NCBI GenBank assembly: GCA_017161075.1
Contig: CP046174.1
Coordinates: 1,054,001-1,118,000, forward strand
Source: Erysipelotrichaceae bacterium 66202529
GTDB taxonomy: Bacteria > Bacillota_I > Bacilli_A > Erysipelotrichales > Erysipelotrichaceae
Length of the DNA stretch: 64,000 nt
Reading direction: 5' to 3'
How positions within the stretch are numbered: position 1 is the stretch's first letter; every line of letters begins with the position of its first letter. Under the pieces are notes generated by a model. It was not told where the DNA came from and made no database searches. It saw only the letters and a list, made by a program, of their open reading frames with translations. This document shows, piece by piece, positions 29,899 to 39,660 of this stretch. A program made the translations under genes and the position numbers.

Positions 29899-31302
29899 TT
29901 ACTGTTCCTGAATGATGTATGTGACCTTCATGGTCTTGTCCGCCGTTTTTGTCACAGGCTCAGACAGGTTATTGATGGTTGCCAGATAGTTGGACAGGAT
30001 AAAATACCCAATGGTCGAATAGTTCCCATAGCTTCCATACCACAGCATCGGCTCATTCAGTACCGGAGTGTAGCATGGGTAGTGGTTTCCGCCGATAATA
30101 CGTGAAGCTTCTACTTTAAGAATTTCATTGGTATCGAGGTTAATGACATACAGATAGTAGGTGCTGCTGCTGTAGCCCTCAATATAAATCCTGCCGTTAA
30201 TTCCCAGTGCAAAGGAACCTGTGATGCTCGTAAAATTCACAAGCCGCAGCTGTTCCACATTTGCTGAGTTGCCAATCTCCATCTTAAAAAGGTGATTGGC
30301 ATTGTTATACCCACGAACCACAATATATCCTCTGTGGACATAGGAAGTACGCATACCGCCAAGAGTGATTCGCTCCGAAGTGGTATTTGTCATGGCGTAC
30401 TGCGTTACCTTCCAATTGGAGACATCCACCTTTGTGATATAAAAAGTCCCATTTGCATCAAGGTAACTGGATGCGCTGTTCACTATATATAAACAGTTGT
30501 CCGCTGGGTCGAAGTTATAGGAGATGTAGTTGGTCGGCAGTTCCGTTTTCAGTTCCTCCAGCTCAAAGGAATCGATGAGCGGCTTTGTGGAATATGGATT
30601 TTCCAGCACCGACACCGACTTCATATAAGCCCTGCGCTTGACAATGGTTATCTTTGTGGAGTTGTCAATTCTGAAATAGCACACCGCATCCTCGTCCATA
30701 TTGATGAGGAAAATAAGCTCTGTCGTTCCGATGGTACAGCCGGAATATTTATCTCCGGTATTTGCGCCTGTATAGTTTGTGTACACATACTGCAGATGCC
30801 CATCGCAGACCTGCATACCAAGAGGATAGTTACTGCCGAAGGGAGAATCCTTACCACCATAGGAACTGTAGCCTGCATTTTTATGGGTAAGGCAGACACA
30901 GGAAATCGTGCCGTTTGCCTGCGAAGTAGTGAAGTCATACACATATTTCATATAATGGTCTGCCATATTCAGTTCGCTCTCTGTCTGATTAAATCCGCCC
31001 CGCAGAGTTCCCGTGGTGTTGTTCTGTACTCCATAAGACGCACAGCCTATCAGATTGACCCAGGATGGAGGGTACAGATTGTCTGCGTTCTCCTCAATCT
31101 CCGAATCGAACAGCAAAATTCCGCCAAGCACGGTCTGATAATAGGGGTTCATGCCATTCAGCATTTTGGCAGGCGATTTATCCAAGCCCATCGGCTTAAA
31201 GATATTCGCCAATGCATTGGTTACCATATTCTGTTCCAGCACCGTTTCCATTTTGCCTGTATGAATATCCGTCATTTCTATTTTCATTGAGCCTTTCAGC
31301 AT
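29899..31302 (-). CDS. Phage tail or baseplate protein, possible receptor-binding protein
   Basis: A 467-residue protein, last of the structural genes before holin, a usual place for host-recognition proteins. The N-terminus (MKIEMTDIHTGKMETVLEQNMVTNAL) resembles tail-associated proteins. The remainder is rich in beta-strand patterns, Tyr, Asn and Gly, with repeating short segments as in a beta-propeller. GGAGGACG precedes the ATG. The receptor-binding role is inferred from position. Confidence 0.6.
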   Translation of the reverse strand: MLKGSMKIEMTDIHTGKMETVLEQNMVTNALANIFKPMGLDKSPAKMLNGMNPYYQTVLGGILLFDSEIEENADNLYPPSWVNLIGCASYGVQNNTTGTLRGGFNQTESELNMADHYMKYVYDFTTSQANGTISCVCLTHKNAGYSSYGGKDSPFGSNYPLGMQVCDGHLQYVYTNYTGANTGDKYSGCTIGTTELIFLINMDEDAVCYFRIDNSTKITIVKRRAYMKSVSVLENPYSTKPLIDSFELEELKTELPTNYISYNFDPADNCLYIVNSASSYLDANGTFYITKVDVSNWKVTQYAMTNTTSERITLGGMRTSYVHRGYIVVRGYNNANHLFKMEIGNSANVEQLRLVNFTSITGSFALGINGRIYIEGYSSSTYYLYVINLDTNEILKVEASRIIGGNHYPCYTPVLNEPMLWYGSYGNYSTIGYFILSNYLATINNLSEPVTKTADKTMKVTYIIQEQ

Positions 31303-31316
31303 TTTCTCGTCCTCCT

Positions 31317-32849
31317 TTAGTTGATGTAGGTAATCTTAAATCGTGATATAGCAGCATTGTCATGGAGCGTAAAACGCAGAAGCAGCCGTTTCTCTTCACT
31401 GAGACTGTTATAAAGTTCCTCCACATCGGTGTTCAGCCACTCTCCAAGTGGCATATCCTCCGAATAAATCTGTCCGTTATCGACAGAAATCGACACGGTA
31501 ACATCCCCGGAATATTCAGCCGTCAACATTTTGATGCCAAGAATGGAGATATGGCTCATATCCGCCACAGCGTCAAGAACCTGCGGATACGGATAGGCTT
31601 TCACATTGGCTTTTAAGAGTTCCTCCGTTCCGCCCGCCTTCCACAGATACATCTGCAGGTTGTCGATTGGTGTCAGAACTTCTGCGGGAGGAATTTCTTC
31701 GAAGCCGTATTTCAGAAACATCGCCGCCGTCAGCGTTTCAATCGGCACAGCAGTCAATGCTACGTCCGCATAGGTGTAAAAGGTATCACCCTGCCGTACC
31801 AGATACGCAAAGGAAAAGGTATCCGTTTCCTCATACATGGCATAGATGATATTCCATGTACGACCGCTATCGTCACCGTGATAAAAGCTGACCTGTGTGC
31901 CTGCACCACTACCGTCTGCCAAATCAAGTGCTGTGGTAGTGCCACCGCATATCATATCCGATGTTCCCAGATATCCTGTGTTCGTTGGTGTTTGAATGAC
32001 ATTGAGGAACATATCATTGTTGGAGAGTAGAAACAGTTCAAATATCAGCCTTATGGCTTCCACTCGATTATTGTATGCTGTATATCCCTCAAAACGGATT
32101 TTTAAGAACTGCAGTCCATTGGTGGTTTCTCCAAGCTGACGATAGATGGCAGTGGAGCAGCCGTCCCTGCGCAGGATTCTAAGCTGCTCCGAGCCTGTGC
32201 CAAATCCGATCCAGTGATTGCTGGAGATATACAGCGGACTGGTGGCGATGCCGTTGAACATAAAGCCATCCAATCCCTCCGTGCTGTATGTTCCATCATC
32301 GTTGTAGCCATTGCTGATGTAATCCATATTATCCGCCGTGTTGAGAAATGGGAGCAGTACCGTCTTTTCCTGCCCGACCTCTGCAATCAAACGGATTTCC
32401 GAAAGCCCGACATACTTTACTCCGGCTTCTGCATCTGCCAAAAGATGAAGCACCAGCTTGTCACAGGAGAACGGCTGTGCCGGCTCCAAATCGCACTCGC
32501 CCTTTGATTCCGGCGGGAACTCTCCTGTGATGATTGGCTCCGTCATTTCTTCGTCCGCATAAATCTCCACGGTTTTCGTGATATGAATATTGCTGGTGGG
32601 TTTATTGACCAGCTCTATCCGATAGATTTTCAGCGGCTTGTCAAAATTCCAGATAAACGGAGTATCGGTTACACCTTCTTCACTTTCCCAGTGGGTATCC
32701 GCATTTTCATCCAAGGCATGATATTCTGAGTAATCAAGACCCTCCACCTTATGCACAGAAGCGGCAGAAACCATGCCCCACGTTTCATTGTCCGTGAAAA
32801 CAGGCTGCTGCCACTTCGACCAGATATATTTTGTTTCATCTATCAGCAC
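31317..32849 (-). CDS. Phage baseplate/tail protein with discoidin-like N-terminal domain
   Basis: A 510-residue protein. Residues about 20-150 look like an F5/8 type C (discoidin) carbohydrate-binding fold (ALDENADTHWESEEG, then IYRIELVNKPTSN). The middle is beta-rich and the last 100 residues form another small domain (SVDNGQIYSEDMPLGEW). The start is GTG 32849, 7 bases after GGAGG, overlapping the upstream gene by 7 bases. It probably contacts wall sugars. No enzymatic motif was seen. Confidence 0.6.
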   Translation of the reverse strand: MLIDETKYIWSKWQQPVFTDNETWGMVSAASVHKVEGLDYSEYHALDENADTHWESEEGVTDTPFIWNFDKPLKIYRIELVNKPTSNIHITKTVEIYADEEMTEPIITGEFPPESKGECDLEPAQPFSCDKLVLHLLADAEAGVKYVGLSEIRLIAEVGQEKTVLLPFLNTADNMDYISNGYNDDGTYSTEGLDGFMFNGIATSPLYISSNHWIGFGTGSEQLRILRRDGCSTAIYRQLGETTNGLQFLKIRFEGYTAYNNRVEAIRLIFELFLLSNNDMFLNVIQTPTNTGYLGTSDMICGGTTTALDLADGSGAGTQVSFYHGDDSGRTWNIIYAMYEETDTFSFAYLVRQGDTFYTYADVALTAVPIETLTAAMFLKYGFEEIPPAEVLTPIDNLQMYLWKAGGTEELLKANVKAYPYPQVLDAVADMSHISILGIKMLTAEYSGDVTVSISVDNGQIYSEDMPLGEWLNTDVEELYNSLSEEKRLLLRFTLHDNAAISRFKITYIN

Positions 32850-34861
32850 ACTGTCACCTCCAATTTTTCCACGCGCTCGAATGGCTCTGTATTTACCTTC
32901 AGATGCTGCAGCTGTCCGGCATTGATTTCTTCTGCTGAGGATACAAACACATAATCATTGATCATACAGAACGCGCCGCTTTCATTGACCTCCACAACGG
33001 TTTGGTCATAATGCGGCGGGAAGTCCTTATCCATTGTAAAGGTCTTGATAACCTCCACAGCTGTCACTCGCTCGTTCAGACGATGGTATGTGAACGCTGT
33101 CTCCTGAATTGGGATGCGTGTCATGGTCTGCGTAATCGGACGAAGAATAATCCTTGGGAATACCACAGCCGCGGTATCCGTAAAGGCATCGTAACCAAAG
33201 GCAGTTTGTGCAATCGGAATACGGTCGATGGTCTCGGATATACTGATACGGCCATTCCAATCACCGATACCTGCCACAAGTCCCTGTCCGTTGATGGTTG
33301 CACGGATTTGGGATTCTCCGATGGTCAGCGTACCGCCTGTCATTTTGAGATAGACCGCCAGTGTGTTTTCACTGTTGGCAATAACCTGTGTGATAGGCAG
33401 AAAAAGCGTCAGTATGTGCTTTCCATTGATGCAGGTTTTCTTCGGATAAAAAGTTTTGACTTCCTCGTCATTCATTTTGTAGGTAACCGTCAGTTCCGAA
33501 TGCCCGATTTCTGTAAATGTAAAATCAACCTCTCTGCTGCCCTCGGTGCCTTCCTCGTCAACAGTTGGCACCGTTCCATGAATTGTCCGCTCTACTTCAT
33601 CGTTGACTGTTTCAAATAATATTTCAGCCAGAAAGCTGGCTGTGGTTTCTTCCTTTGAAGTAAAGGCAATCGCCATAATCTCTGTATTGGAACTGCCAAT
33701 GGTAAAGGGCGATGCATTAACAAAGTTATACACCACGATTTTTCCTGCTTCGATTTGGTTCAGCAGTCCCGTGATGTTCTTGTCATTCTTGCTTTTTGCA
33801 GCTGCCAGCTTTGGATTTTTGCCCACACATTTCAGGCTGTGTTTTCCGTTGATCTTATAGGTAATGTTCGTAATGCAGGACAGCTGTTTTTCATCCGCAT
33901 GACCGCCTGAAAACCGCAGCACATCCATTGGGTCAAATGCCGGATTGCCGATGGTGGTGCTGTCAAATGGTACATAATCCACCACGGAAATGGCATTCAG
34001 AATATTTGTAATCAGCCTTTCTCTCGTGGTTTTCAGACCAAACTGCAAAAGCGGATTGACTCCAAGATTCAGCGTTAAAGCATCATCCGGGTCGAGGGCA
34101 TAATACTCTGCTTCCTCCGTGATAAGGTTTGTGGAGGATACCGCCGTGTACCTTGTGACAAAATCAGAGTAACTGCTGTCAAAGCGGTGTCGGCTGGTCA
34201 CCTCCGCCACAGGAGAGTTTCCATACGGAATAAGCTCCAGCTTGCCTTCACGATTGATTTGGCAGACACAGCCCAGCAGCTGTGCCACATAGAAAATGAG
34301 GTCACGGTAGCTTTCCATGTCATTGTCCGAGTAGATGCCCAGCGTTTCTTTTCCGTTTGGCAGAGCTTCAATATCTGCCTTACTCTGGGCAAGTGCTACA
34401 TTGCACTCTGTACTTGCCATCAAAAGAAAGCTGTATGCCGTACCGCCGGATGCCGTCAAATTCAATGCTTTTTCAAAACGGAGCATATAGTCATAGGCTT
34501 TGAGTTCCAGCGTTTTGATGTGCCGGTTGGCTTCGCTGACCTCGAAGATTCCCATTGGGATGGATTCCACAGAGTCGTCCAGCAGCACCAAATGAAAATA
34601 CAGACGAACCTCTGCATCATCCAAGGTATAACGGTCAATATCGGAGAGAAGTGTGATACCCAGCTCCGAGGCATAGACTGTTCCAAGCTCAATCTCAGTG
34701 CTGCAACAGCACTGTCTTGTAATATAGCCGGAGCCTTTCACGATGTCCTGATTGGTGAAGTCATAGGTTACATGATTTTTGGTGGTGATGCTGCCCGTCC
34801 AATAATAATTTCTTGAGTTACTTTCTATGGTAGCCATAAAGGCATCGGAAACTGGATACAC
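32843..34861 (-). CDS. Phage tail protein with DUF5048-like N-terminus (tail hub)
   Basis: A 672-residue protein. Residues 1-350 fit the DUF5048 tail-hub type (MYPVSDAFMATIESNSRNYYWTG, then GIFEVSEANRHIKTLELKAYDYML). The C-terminal third is beta-rich. The start is GTG 34861 with GGAGG upstream; the nearby ATG is in another frame. The neighbours are the tape-measure-side protein at 34875 and the discoidin-like protein, so it likely joins tail tip to fibres. Confidence 0.65.
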   Translation of the reverse strand: MYPVSDAFMATIESNSRNYYWTGSITTKNHVTYDFTNQDIVKGSGYITRQCCCSTEIELGTVYASELGITLLSDIDRYTLDDAEVRLYFHLVLLDDSVESIPMGIFEVSEANRHIKTLELKAYDYMLRFEKALNLTASGGTAYSFLLMASTECNVALAQSKADIEALPNGKETLGIYSDNDMESYRDLIFYVAQLLGCVCQINREGKLELIPYGNSPVAEVTSRHRFDSSYSDFVTRYTAVSSTNLITEEAEYYALDPDDALTLNLGVNPLLQFGLKTTRERLITNILNAISVVDYVPFDSTTIGNPAFDPMDVLRFSGGHADEKQLSCITNITYKINGKHSLKCVGKNPKLAAAKSKNDKNITGLLNQIEAGKIVVYNFVNASPFTIGSSNTEIMAIAFTSKEETTASFLAEILFETVNDEVERTIHGTVPTVDEEGTEGSREVDFTFTEIGHSELTVTYKMNDEEVKTFYPKKTCINGKHILTLFLPITQVIANSENTLAVYLKMTGGTLTIGESQIRATINGQGLVAGIGDWNGRISISETIDRIPIAQTAFGYDAFTDTAAVVFPRIILRPITQTMTRIPIQETAFTYHRLNERVTAVEVIKTFTMDKDFPPHYDQTVVEVNESGAFCMINDYVFVSSAEEINAGQLQHLKVNTEPFERVEKLEVTVC

Positions 34862-34874
34862 GCATTCTCACCTC

Positions 34875-35237
34875 CTACATTTCGTTTAGTGTGAAGGACA
34901 CCGTCCAGAGACTTTTATAGGAGGTGTCCTTTTCCAGCTTGGCTTTGAAGCCCTCGATATACATTTCGCTTTCTTTGAGTTCCAAATTCTCGGTATCAAA
35001 ATAGCGCACAGGAATTTTGGCTTTCTTAGAGTAGGCCGTCAGCTTTTTTAGCCAGACCTTTGTTACAGAAAAAGAGGCGGAGATACTTACCACACCGGTG
35101 CGTATGATATCACGCTGGGTTGTTCCCGCCTCGGTTTCTCCGCTGGAGTCTGCCTCGATAGAGGAAAGCTCCATATCGTAGGAATTGGGTAGAGGTAGCT
35201 TGTCTTGGTCAAAAACCAAATATTGAATAAATGCCAT
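34875..35237 (-). CDS. Small tail-associated protein
   Basis: A 120-residue protein between tape measure and hub genes. GGAGGTAG precedes the ATG. It contains MAFIQYLVFDQDKLPLPNSYD and later a beta-rich half, the pattern of distal tail adaptor proteins in gut phages. Not assigned to a named family. Confidence 0.6.
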   Translation of the reverse strand: MAFIQYLVFDQDKLPLPNSYDMELSSIEADSSGETEAGTTQRDIIRTGVVSISASFSVTKVWLKKLTAYSKKAKIPVRYFDTENLELKESEMYIEGFKAKLEKDTSYKSLWTVSFTLNEM

Positions 35238-35239
35238 AG

Positions 35240-37762
35240 TTATCTACCTCCACTTCGTAAATTTGTTCTTTGCTGTGCATTGACGATGACCTCATCCAGC
35301 AAGGTTCCGCCAAGATAAACAGGGATAACAATATCTCTGTTCTGGCCCGAAAGACCACTGACTGTATCCTTGATGGCAGCCACAAGTCCGGAAGCTGTAT
35401 CTGCTATGGAGGGAGTTCCACCAGCGGTCAGAGCAGAGATGTCCGTTGTGCCAATCTTAGGATTGATAACCATATCTGAGGCAATCCCAGAGACGGCCTT
35501 TTCAATCATACCTCGACTGCCTTCGATGCCCTTTGCCAGTCCACCAATGAAGTCCGGCATCCAGCTCTCATAATCCGTCAAAGGCCCTTCGTCTGGCACA
35601 GAGAAGTGTAGGAAGGATTTAATCGTATTGGCTACATTTCCGACCGCATCCTTAACCTTGCCGATGCAGCTTTTGATGCCGTTGACGATACCATTGATAA
35701 TATCGGAGCCCCAGGAAAAGGCTGAGGAGGCCAGATTTTTGATGAAGTTTACAGCATTGTCAAAGCCGGTTTTAATGGTGTTGTAAATACCGGTAATCGT
35801 CGATTTTATGCCGTTCCACATAGCACTGAAGGCCGAGGACACAGCGGTCTTTATTCCATTTACCACAGAGATGACCGTGCTTTTGATACTGTTCCAAACG
35901 GAGGTGATAGTGGTCTTGATGCCGTTAACCACCGTAGTAATCACAGTTTTGATTGCATTCCAGATAGTTGTGAAAACCGTCTGAATCGCAGTGAGCACAG
36001 TGATAATTACAGTTTTTATGGTATTCCAAGCGGTGGTAAGGAAGGTCTGAATCGCTGTAATTATTGTTGTGATAAAGGTCTGGATGGCAGTAAAGACAGT
36101 GGTAACGGTCGTTTGTATTGCAGTCCAGGCGGTGGCGAGGAAGGTACTAATAGCGGTGACCACTGTCGTAAATACCGTTTTTATGCCTTCCCACAGACCA
36201 GTGAAAAAGGTCGCCAGTCCATTCCAGATGGTTGTGGCAACGTCTACGATTGCCTGCCATGCCGCTGCGAAGAACTCCTTCAGTGCATTCCATACAGCAA
36301 CAGCAATCTCCTTGATGTTGTTCCAGAGGTCAATCCAGAATTGACGGAAGTCCTCATTGGTGTTCCAGAGATAAATGAAGGCCGCTACCAAAGCAGCAAT
36401 CGCTGCGATAATCAGTATGATGGGGTTTGCCAGCATTGTGGCATTCAGCGCAGCAAAGGCTCCCTTAACCACGTTGATAACACCGGCGATTTTGGGAACA
36501 ATCGTCATAATTGTACCAACGGCCGAGATGACCTTGCCGACAACAATCAATACCGGGCCGAGTGCAGCGGCGAGTAGTGCCACTGTAACGACTACCTTTT
36601 TTGTACCTTCATCCATGCCATTGAGCCAGTCCACAAATTTCTGAATCCAGCCTACAATCAGTTTGATGGCAGGCATTAGGAGTTCACCAAAGGAAATGGC
36701 GAGACCTTCCAGTGCGGATTTCAAAATTGTCAGCTGGCCCTGTAGGTTATCAAGCTGCGTGTCGGCCATCTGCTGAGCAGCGCCACCGCTATCTACGATG
36801 GATTTTTGCAGATCATTCCAGGTGCTGCCTGTGTTCGCAAGCAGTGCGTTTACGGAAGATAGGTCAGTTTTATTGAAGATATTGCTGATGATGTTACTCT
36901 TCTCAGCAGAAGTCATTCCATCCATGCTGGTGTTCAAATCACCGAGGATGTCATTCATGCTACGCATATTACCCTGCGAATCGTAAACCTGTACGCCAAG
37001 AGACTCCATTGCGGCAGCGGCCAAGTTCAGTACGGTCGGGAGTGTATCGCACATTTCCTGCGTATCATAACCGGCGAGGGCCAAATAGTTCAGAGCCTCG
37101 GCACATTCGCTGGCAGAGAAGGCAGTCTCGGAGCCCATTTTCTTGGCGAGCTTTCCGAGCGTATCCATTGTGTTGACGGATTGGCCATCAACGGTGGACA
37201 TGGAATCCTTTGTAATGCCCATCGTGGCCTGTACCTGCGACATGGAGGACTCGAAGTTTGCAGCAGTGGTTACGGCTGCCGTTCCAAGCCCGGCAATTGC
37301 GGCAGTGACGGGCAGCAACTTTTCTCCAGCTGAGGAGACATTGTTACCTACGGTTTTTAGCTTTTCACCGGTGGCAGCAATTTTCTGAACAGCGGTGGCT
37401 GATTGATTGGCCTGTTCCTCCAGCTTTTTCAGGTCTTGCTCTGTCTCTAAGATTTCACGCTGAAGGGCATCATATTGTTCCTGCGAAATGTCGCCATTTG
37501 CAAGAGCCGTGTTTGCCTGTTCAGCAGCCGTTTTTAAAGTTTCCAGCTTCGTCTTGGTTTCCGCAACGGCATCACCGAGGAGCTTATGCTTTTGGGCCAG
37601 CAGTTCTGTGTTACCGGGGTCAAGTTTTAGGAGCTTGTCTACATCCTTAAGCTGTGCCTGCGTATTTTTGATTTCTGAATTAACACCCTTTAGGGCAGTC
37701 TGGAGTTTGGTGGTATCGCCGCCGATTTCAACAGTGATACCTTTGATTCTATTTGCGGCCAC
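35240..37762 (-). CDS. Phage tail tape measure protein
   Basis: An 840-residue protein that sets tail length and is injected with the DNA. The N-terminus (VEIGGDTTKLQTALKGVN) and a coiled coil (about 20-115) lead to a TP901-like core with ALAGYDTQEMCDTLPTVLNLA. Two hydrophobic stretches follow, then about ten degenerate 11-residue repeats of the type TAWNTIKTVITT (about residues 480-660). The C-terminal part (FSVPDEGPLTDYESWMPDF) is usual for these proteins. The start is GTG 37762 after AAGGAGGTG; an upstream GTG overlaps the ribosome site. Confidence 0.9.
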   Translation of the reverse strand: MAANRIKGITVEIGGDTTKLQTALKGVNSEIKNTQAQLKDVDKLLKLDPGNTELLAQKHKLLGDAVAETKTKLETLKTAAEQANTALANGDISQEQYDALQREILETEQDLKKLEEQANQSATAVQKIAATGEKLKTVGNNVSSAGEKLLPVTAAIAGLGTAAVTTAANFESSMSQVQATMGITKDSMSTVDGQSVNTMDTLGKLAKKMGSETAFSASECAEALNYLALAGYDTQEMCDTLPTVLNLAAAAMESLGVQVYDSQGNMRSMNDILGDLNTSMDGMTSAEKSNIISNIFNKTDLSSVNALLANTGSTWNDLQKSIVDSGGAAQQMADTQLDNLQGQLTILKSALEGLAISFGELLMPAIKLIVGWIQKFVDWLNGMDEGTKKVVVTVALLAAALGPVLIVVGKVISAVGTIMTIVPKIAGVINVVKGAFAALNATMLANPIILIIAAIAALVAAFIYLWNTNEDFRQFWIDLWNNIKEIAVAVWNALKEFFAAAWQAIVDVATTIWNGLATFFTGLWEGIKTVFTTVVTAISTFLATAWTAIQTTVTTVFTAIQTFITTIITAIQTFLTTAWNTIKTVIITVLTAIQTVFTTIWNAIKTVITTVVNGIKTTITSVWNSIKSTVISVVNGIKTAVSSAFSAMWNGIKSTITGIYNTIKTGFDNAVNFIKNLASSAFSWGSDIINGIVNGIKSCIGKVKDAVGNVANTIKSFLHFSVPDEGPLTDYESWMPDFIGGLAKGIEGSRGMIEKAVSGIASDMVINPKIGTTDISALTAGGTPSIADTASGLVAAIKDTVSGLSGQNRDIVIPVYLGGTLLDEVIVNAQQRTNLRSGGR

Positions 37763-37822
37763 GAAAAGCACCTCCTTCCTGTGAATATGAAAATAGCCCG
37801 GATTGCTCCGGGCAGTAATTTG

Positions 37823-37987
37823 TTAGAATTTGTCGAAATCCTCCTGAGTGGCCAGGGTCGCATATTTGCAATCATCGTTCCGGCTTTCTGCGAACATATC
37901 ATTGACCATGCCAATTGTAAGCAAATCTAAATCACGAATGGAAAGTCCAAGCTGAACACAGCGTAGCAGGAACAACGGTGTTGTCAT
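37823..37987 (-). CDS. Tail assembly chaperone, second part (gpT-like)
   Basis: A 54-codon frame from ATG 37987 to 37823 (starts MTTPLFLLRCVQLGLS, ends TQEDFDKF). It is in the -1 frame relative to the gene upstream and overlaps its stop codon (AAATGA). In siphoviruses this part is made mostly as a fusion to the first chaperone by -1 frameshifting, which would give a 179-residue product. The fusion binds the tape measure and the tail tube protein. Confidence 0.75.
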   Translation of the reverse strand: MTTPLFLLRCVQLGLSIRDLDLLTIGMVNDMFAESRNDDCKYATLATQEDFDKF

Positions 37988-38361
37988 TTCCCGGTCAGTT
38001 GGGCGAGCTTTTTTTTAGACTCAACCTCCGTCTGGGTATTGAGGCCCCACAGCTCGATGAGCTTCGGAAGTACCTGATAGATGGAGAAGGTGTTAAATCC
38101 ATCCAGCCATTCTTCAGGAGAATCAGGAACGGAAGCATCTGCGTGCTTCGCCATGATGTAGGCGATGTTCTCAAACATTTCAAGAGAAAACATATCCAGA
38201 GAGGATTCCTCCGGATTACCTTCGCCCAGACTTTTTTCCAAGGCACGCAGGTCTTTATAGATGTCACGATGGAATTTCATACGGTAAATACGAGGAATGG
38301 CAGCAGAGGCCCTGAAGGGCACCTGCTTACCATCAATTTCGATGTTCTGTTTCATGCTCAT
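37984..38361 (-). CDS. Tail assembly chaperone, first part (gpG-like)
   Basis: A 125-residue protein (starts MSMKQNIEIDGKQVPFRAS). It lies between the major tail protein and the tape measure, the canonical location of the gpG/gpGT chaperone. Near its end is the A-rich slippery stretch (38016-38008). The zero-frame stop overlaps the gpT ATG. GGAGAAGG precedes the ATG. Confidence 0.82.
   Translation of the reverse strand: MSMKQNIEIDGKQVPFRASAAIPRIYRMKFHRDIYKDLRALEKSLGEGNPEESSLDMFSLEMFENIAYIMAKHADASVPDSPEEWLDGFNTFSIYQVLPKLIELWGLNTQTEVESKKKLAQLTGK
38008..38014 (-). promoter_or_regulatory. Programmed -1 ribosomal frameshift site
   Basis: The zero-frame codons AAA AAA AAG contain the heptamer A AAA AAG at 38014-38008. 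A -1 slip reads on through the gpT frame with no stop until 37825, for 179 residues. Heptamer, frame and gene position all match the conserved tail-chaperone mechanism. Confidence 0.75.
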
Positions 38362-38363
38362 GA

Positions 38364-38963
38364 TTAACCTTCTCCTTCCGTAGTTGCGGTGTCAGTAGCA
38401 GCAGTCGGGATATACACGGCTTTGTACCAATTCCCGTAGACAGTAGCGTCAGTGGTGTCACCGGTCTTTGCCTTAACCATGCCATTAGAAAGCGGCGTAG
38501 CTTTGATGGTCAAGGTTTCCGTCTGTACTTCCTTGCTGTCCTCATTGGTCTTACCTTCGATACCAGGACGGGAGGCAGAGCAGTTATACATGATGTGACG
38601 GATATGCTTCTGGTCGCCATCAAACTCAAAGAGAAGTGCAAAGGATGCAAGCTCCACCTCGGAGTTTTCAATCAGAACACCCTTGCTGTCCAGTTCCTCC
38701 TTCAGCACGTCGGTACGGAAGGATTCAGGAATCATCGCAAGCTCAAGGTCGCCCTCGTAGCCCATATTGTTATTGATGACATAATAGGCGATGCCATCAG
38801 CGTAGAAGTTTTCCGGCTCACCATTGGCATCCAAGGAGATGGATACGGAGCCGGGCATTGCAACAGGAGTGGCAAAAGAGAAGGTGCCGTCCTCTGCAAT
38901 GGTAATGAGCGCATAGTGCGCATTTTTAAGGTTGTATTTCACCTTATTGTTTTTATCAGCCAT
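38364..38963 (-). CDS. Major tail tube protein
   Basis: A 199-residue protein of the phi13-type major tail family (starts MADKNNKVKYNLKNAHYA). The order tail completion protein, this gene, then chaperone pair and tape measure is the standard siphovirus order. The protein is acidic and beta-rich. GGAGGTCTG precedes the ATG. Confidence 0.87.
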   Translation of the reverse strand: MADKNNKVKYNLKNAHYALITIAEDGTFSFATPVAMPGSVSISLDANGEPENFYADGIAYYVINNNMGYEGDLELAMIPESFRTDVLKEELDSKGVLIENSEVELASFALLFEFDGDQKHIRHIMYNCSASRPGIEGKTNEDSKEVQTETLTIKATPLSNGMVKAKTGDTTDATVYGNWYKAVYIPTAATDTATTEGEG

Positions 38964-38966
38964 TTG

Positions 38967-39284
38967 TCAGACCTCCATTTCAAATGTGTATAGGACTTCA
39001 TAGAGCTTTTCGCTCTCAATCCAGGTTTCAGATTTGTTATAAAAAATGCCGTGATTATCCAGCACGGCCTCCAAGCTGCTTTCTAACGCTGGGGATTTCT
39101 CGTCAGTATACAGCTCGATATGATATTCATTTATCTTGAAATACACTCGCCCGTCAGCAGCAAAGTTATTGCTGCCAGGAACGAGATAACAGATAAAGGG
39201 TGGCTCCGGAGCTTCACCCTCTGCAAAATGGTCGTAAGCAAAAGGTAGCTTCAGCTCCCGGAGCATTGCTAAAATATCATCCAT
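38967..39284 (-). CDS. Tail completion / neck protein
   Basis: A 105-residue protein located between the HK97-gp10-like protein and the tail tube. Position and size fit the tail terminator of siphoviruses. AAAGGAG precedes ATG 39284, which lies inside the end of the upstream gene. The function is inferred mainly from order. Confidence 0.7.
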   Translation of the reverse strand: MDDILAMLRELKLPFAYDHFAEGEAPEPPFICYLVPGSNNFAADGRVYFKINEYHIELYTDEKSPALESSLEAVLDNHGIFYNKSETWIESEKLYEVLYTFEMEV

Positions 39285-39660
39285 CTTGCAGGCTCCTTTC
39301 GATTTCTTTTTCCAGTTGCTTTACACCAATTTCCTCTGCAGGAGCGATATGCGCCTTTCCGGCCACACGGCCACCGCCACGCTTGGCATGACCGAATTCC
39401 AGAAGATGCGCTAACTGATAGCGATTTTTGGAATAGACGGTCACTTCCAGCGCATTGGAGGTTTCCCTTGTGTTTTTTACAGACCAGCTCTTGGCATAGG
39501 TGCCCTTGTTCTTCGGAGCGTTGGCTTCGATTTCCTTACGAACAGTGGTACCGGCTTTTTTTACAGCCTTTTTCATATCGTCGGTAGCAAGGTCGGCATA
39601 TTCTGTCAGGCCCTTCATCACCTCGGAAGCCAGATGGTCGATGCGGATGCTATTTGCCAT
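39277..39660 (-). CDS. HK97 gp10-family head-tail component
   Basis: A 127-residue protein with the gp10 pattern: KAVKKAGTTVRKEIEANAPKN, then LAHLLEFGHAKRGGG (the LEFG..G motif). ATG 39660 is part of an overlap with the previous stop codon. It helps complete the head-tail neck. Confidence 0.85.
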   Translation of the reverse strand: MANSIRIDHLASEVMKGLTEYADLATDDMKKAVKKAGTTVRKEIEANAPKNKGTYAKSWSVKNTRETSNALEVTVYSKNRYQLAHLLEFGHAKRGGGRVAGKAHIAPAEEIGVKQLEKEIERSLQDG

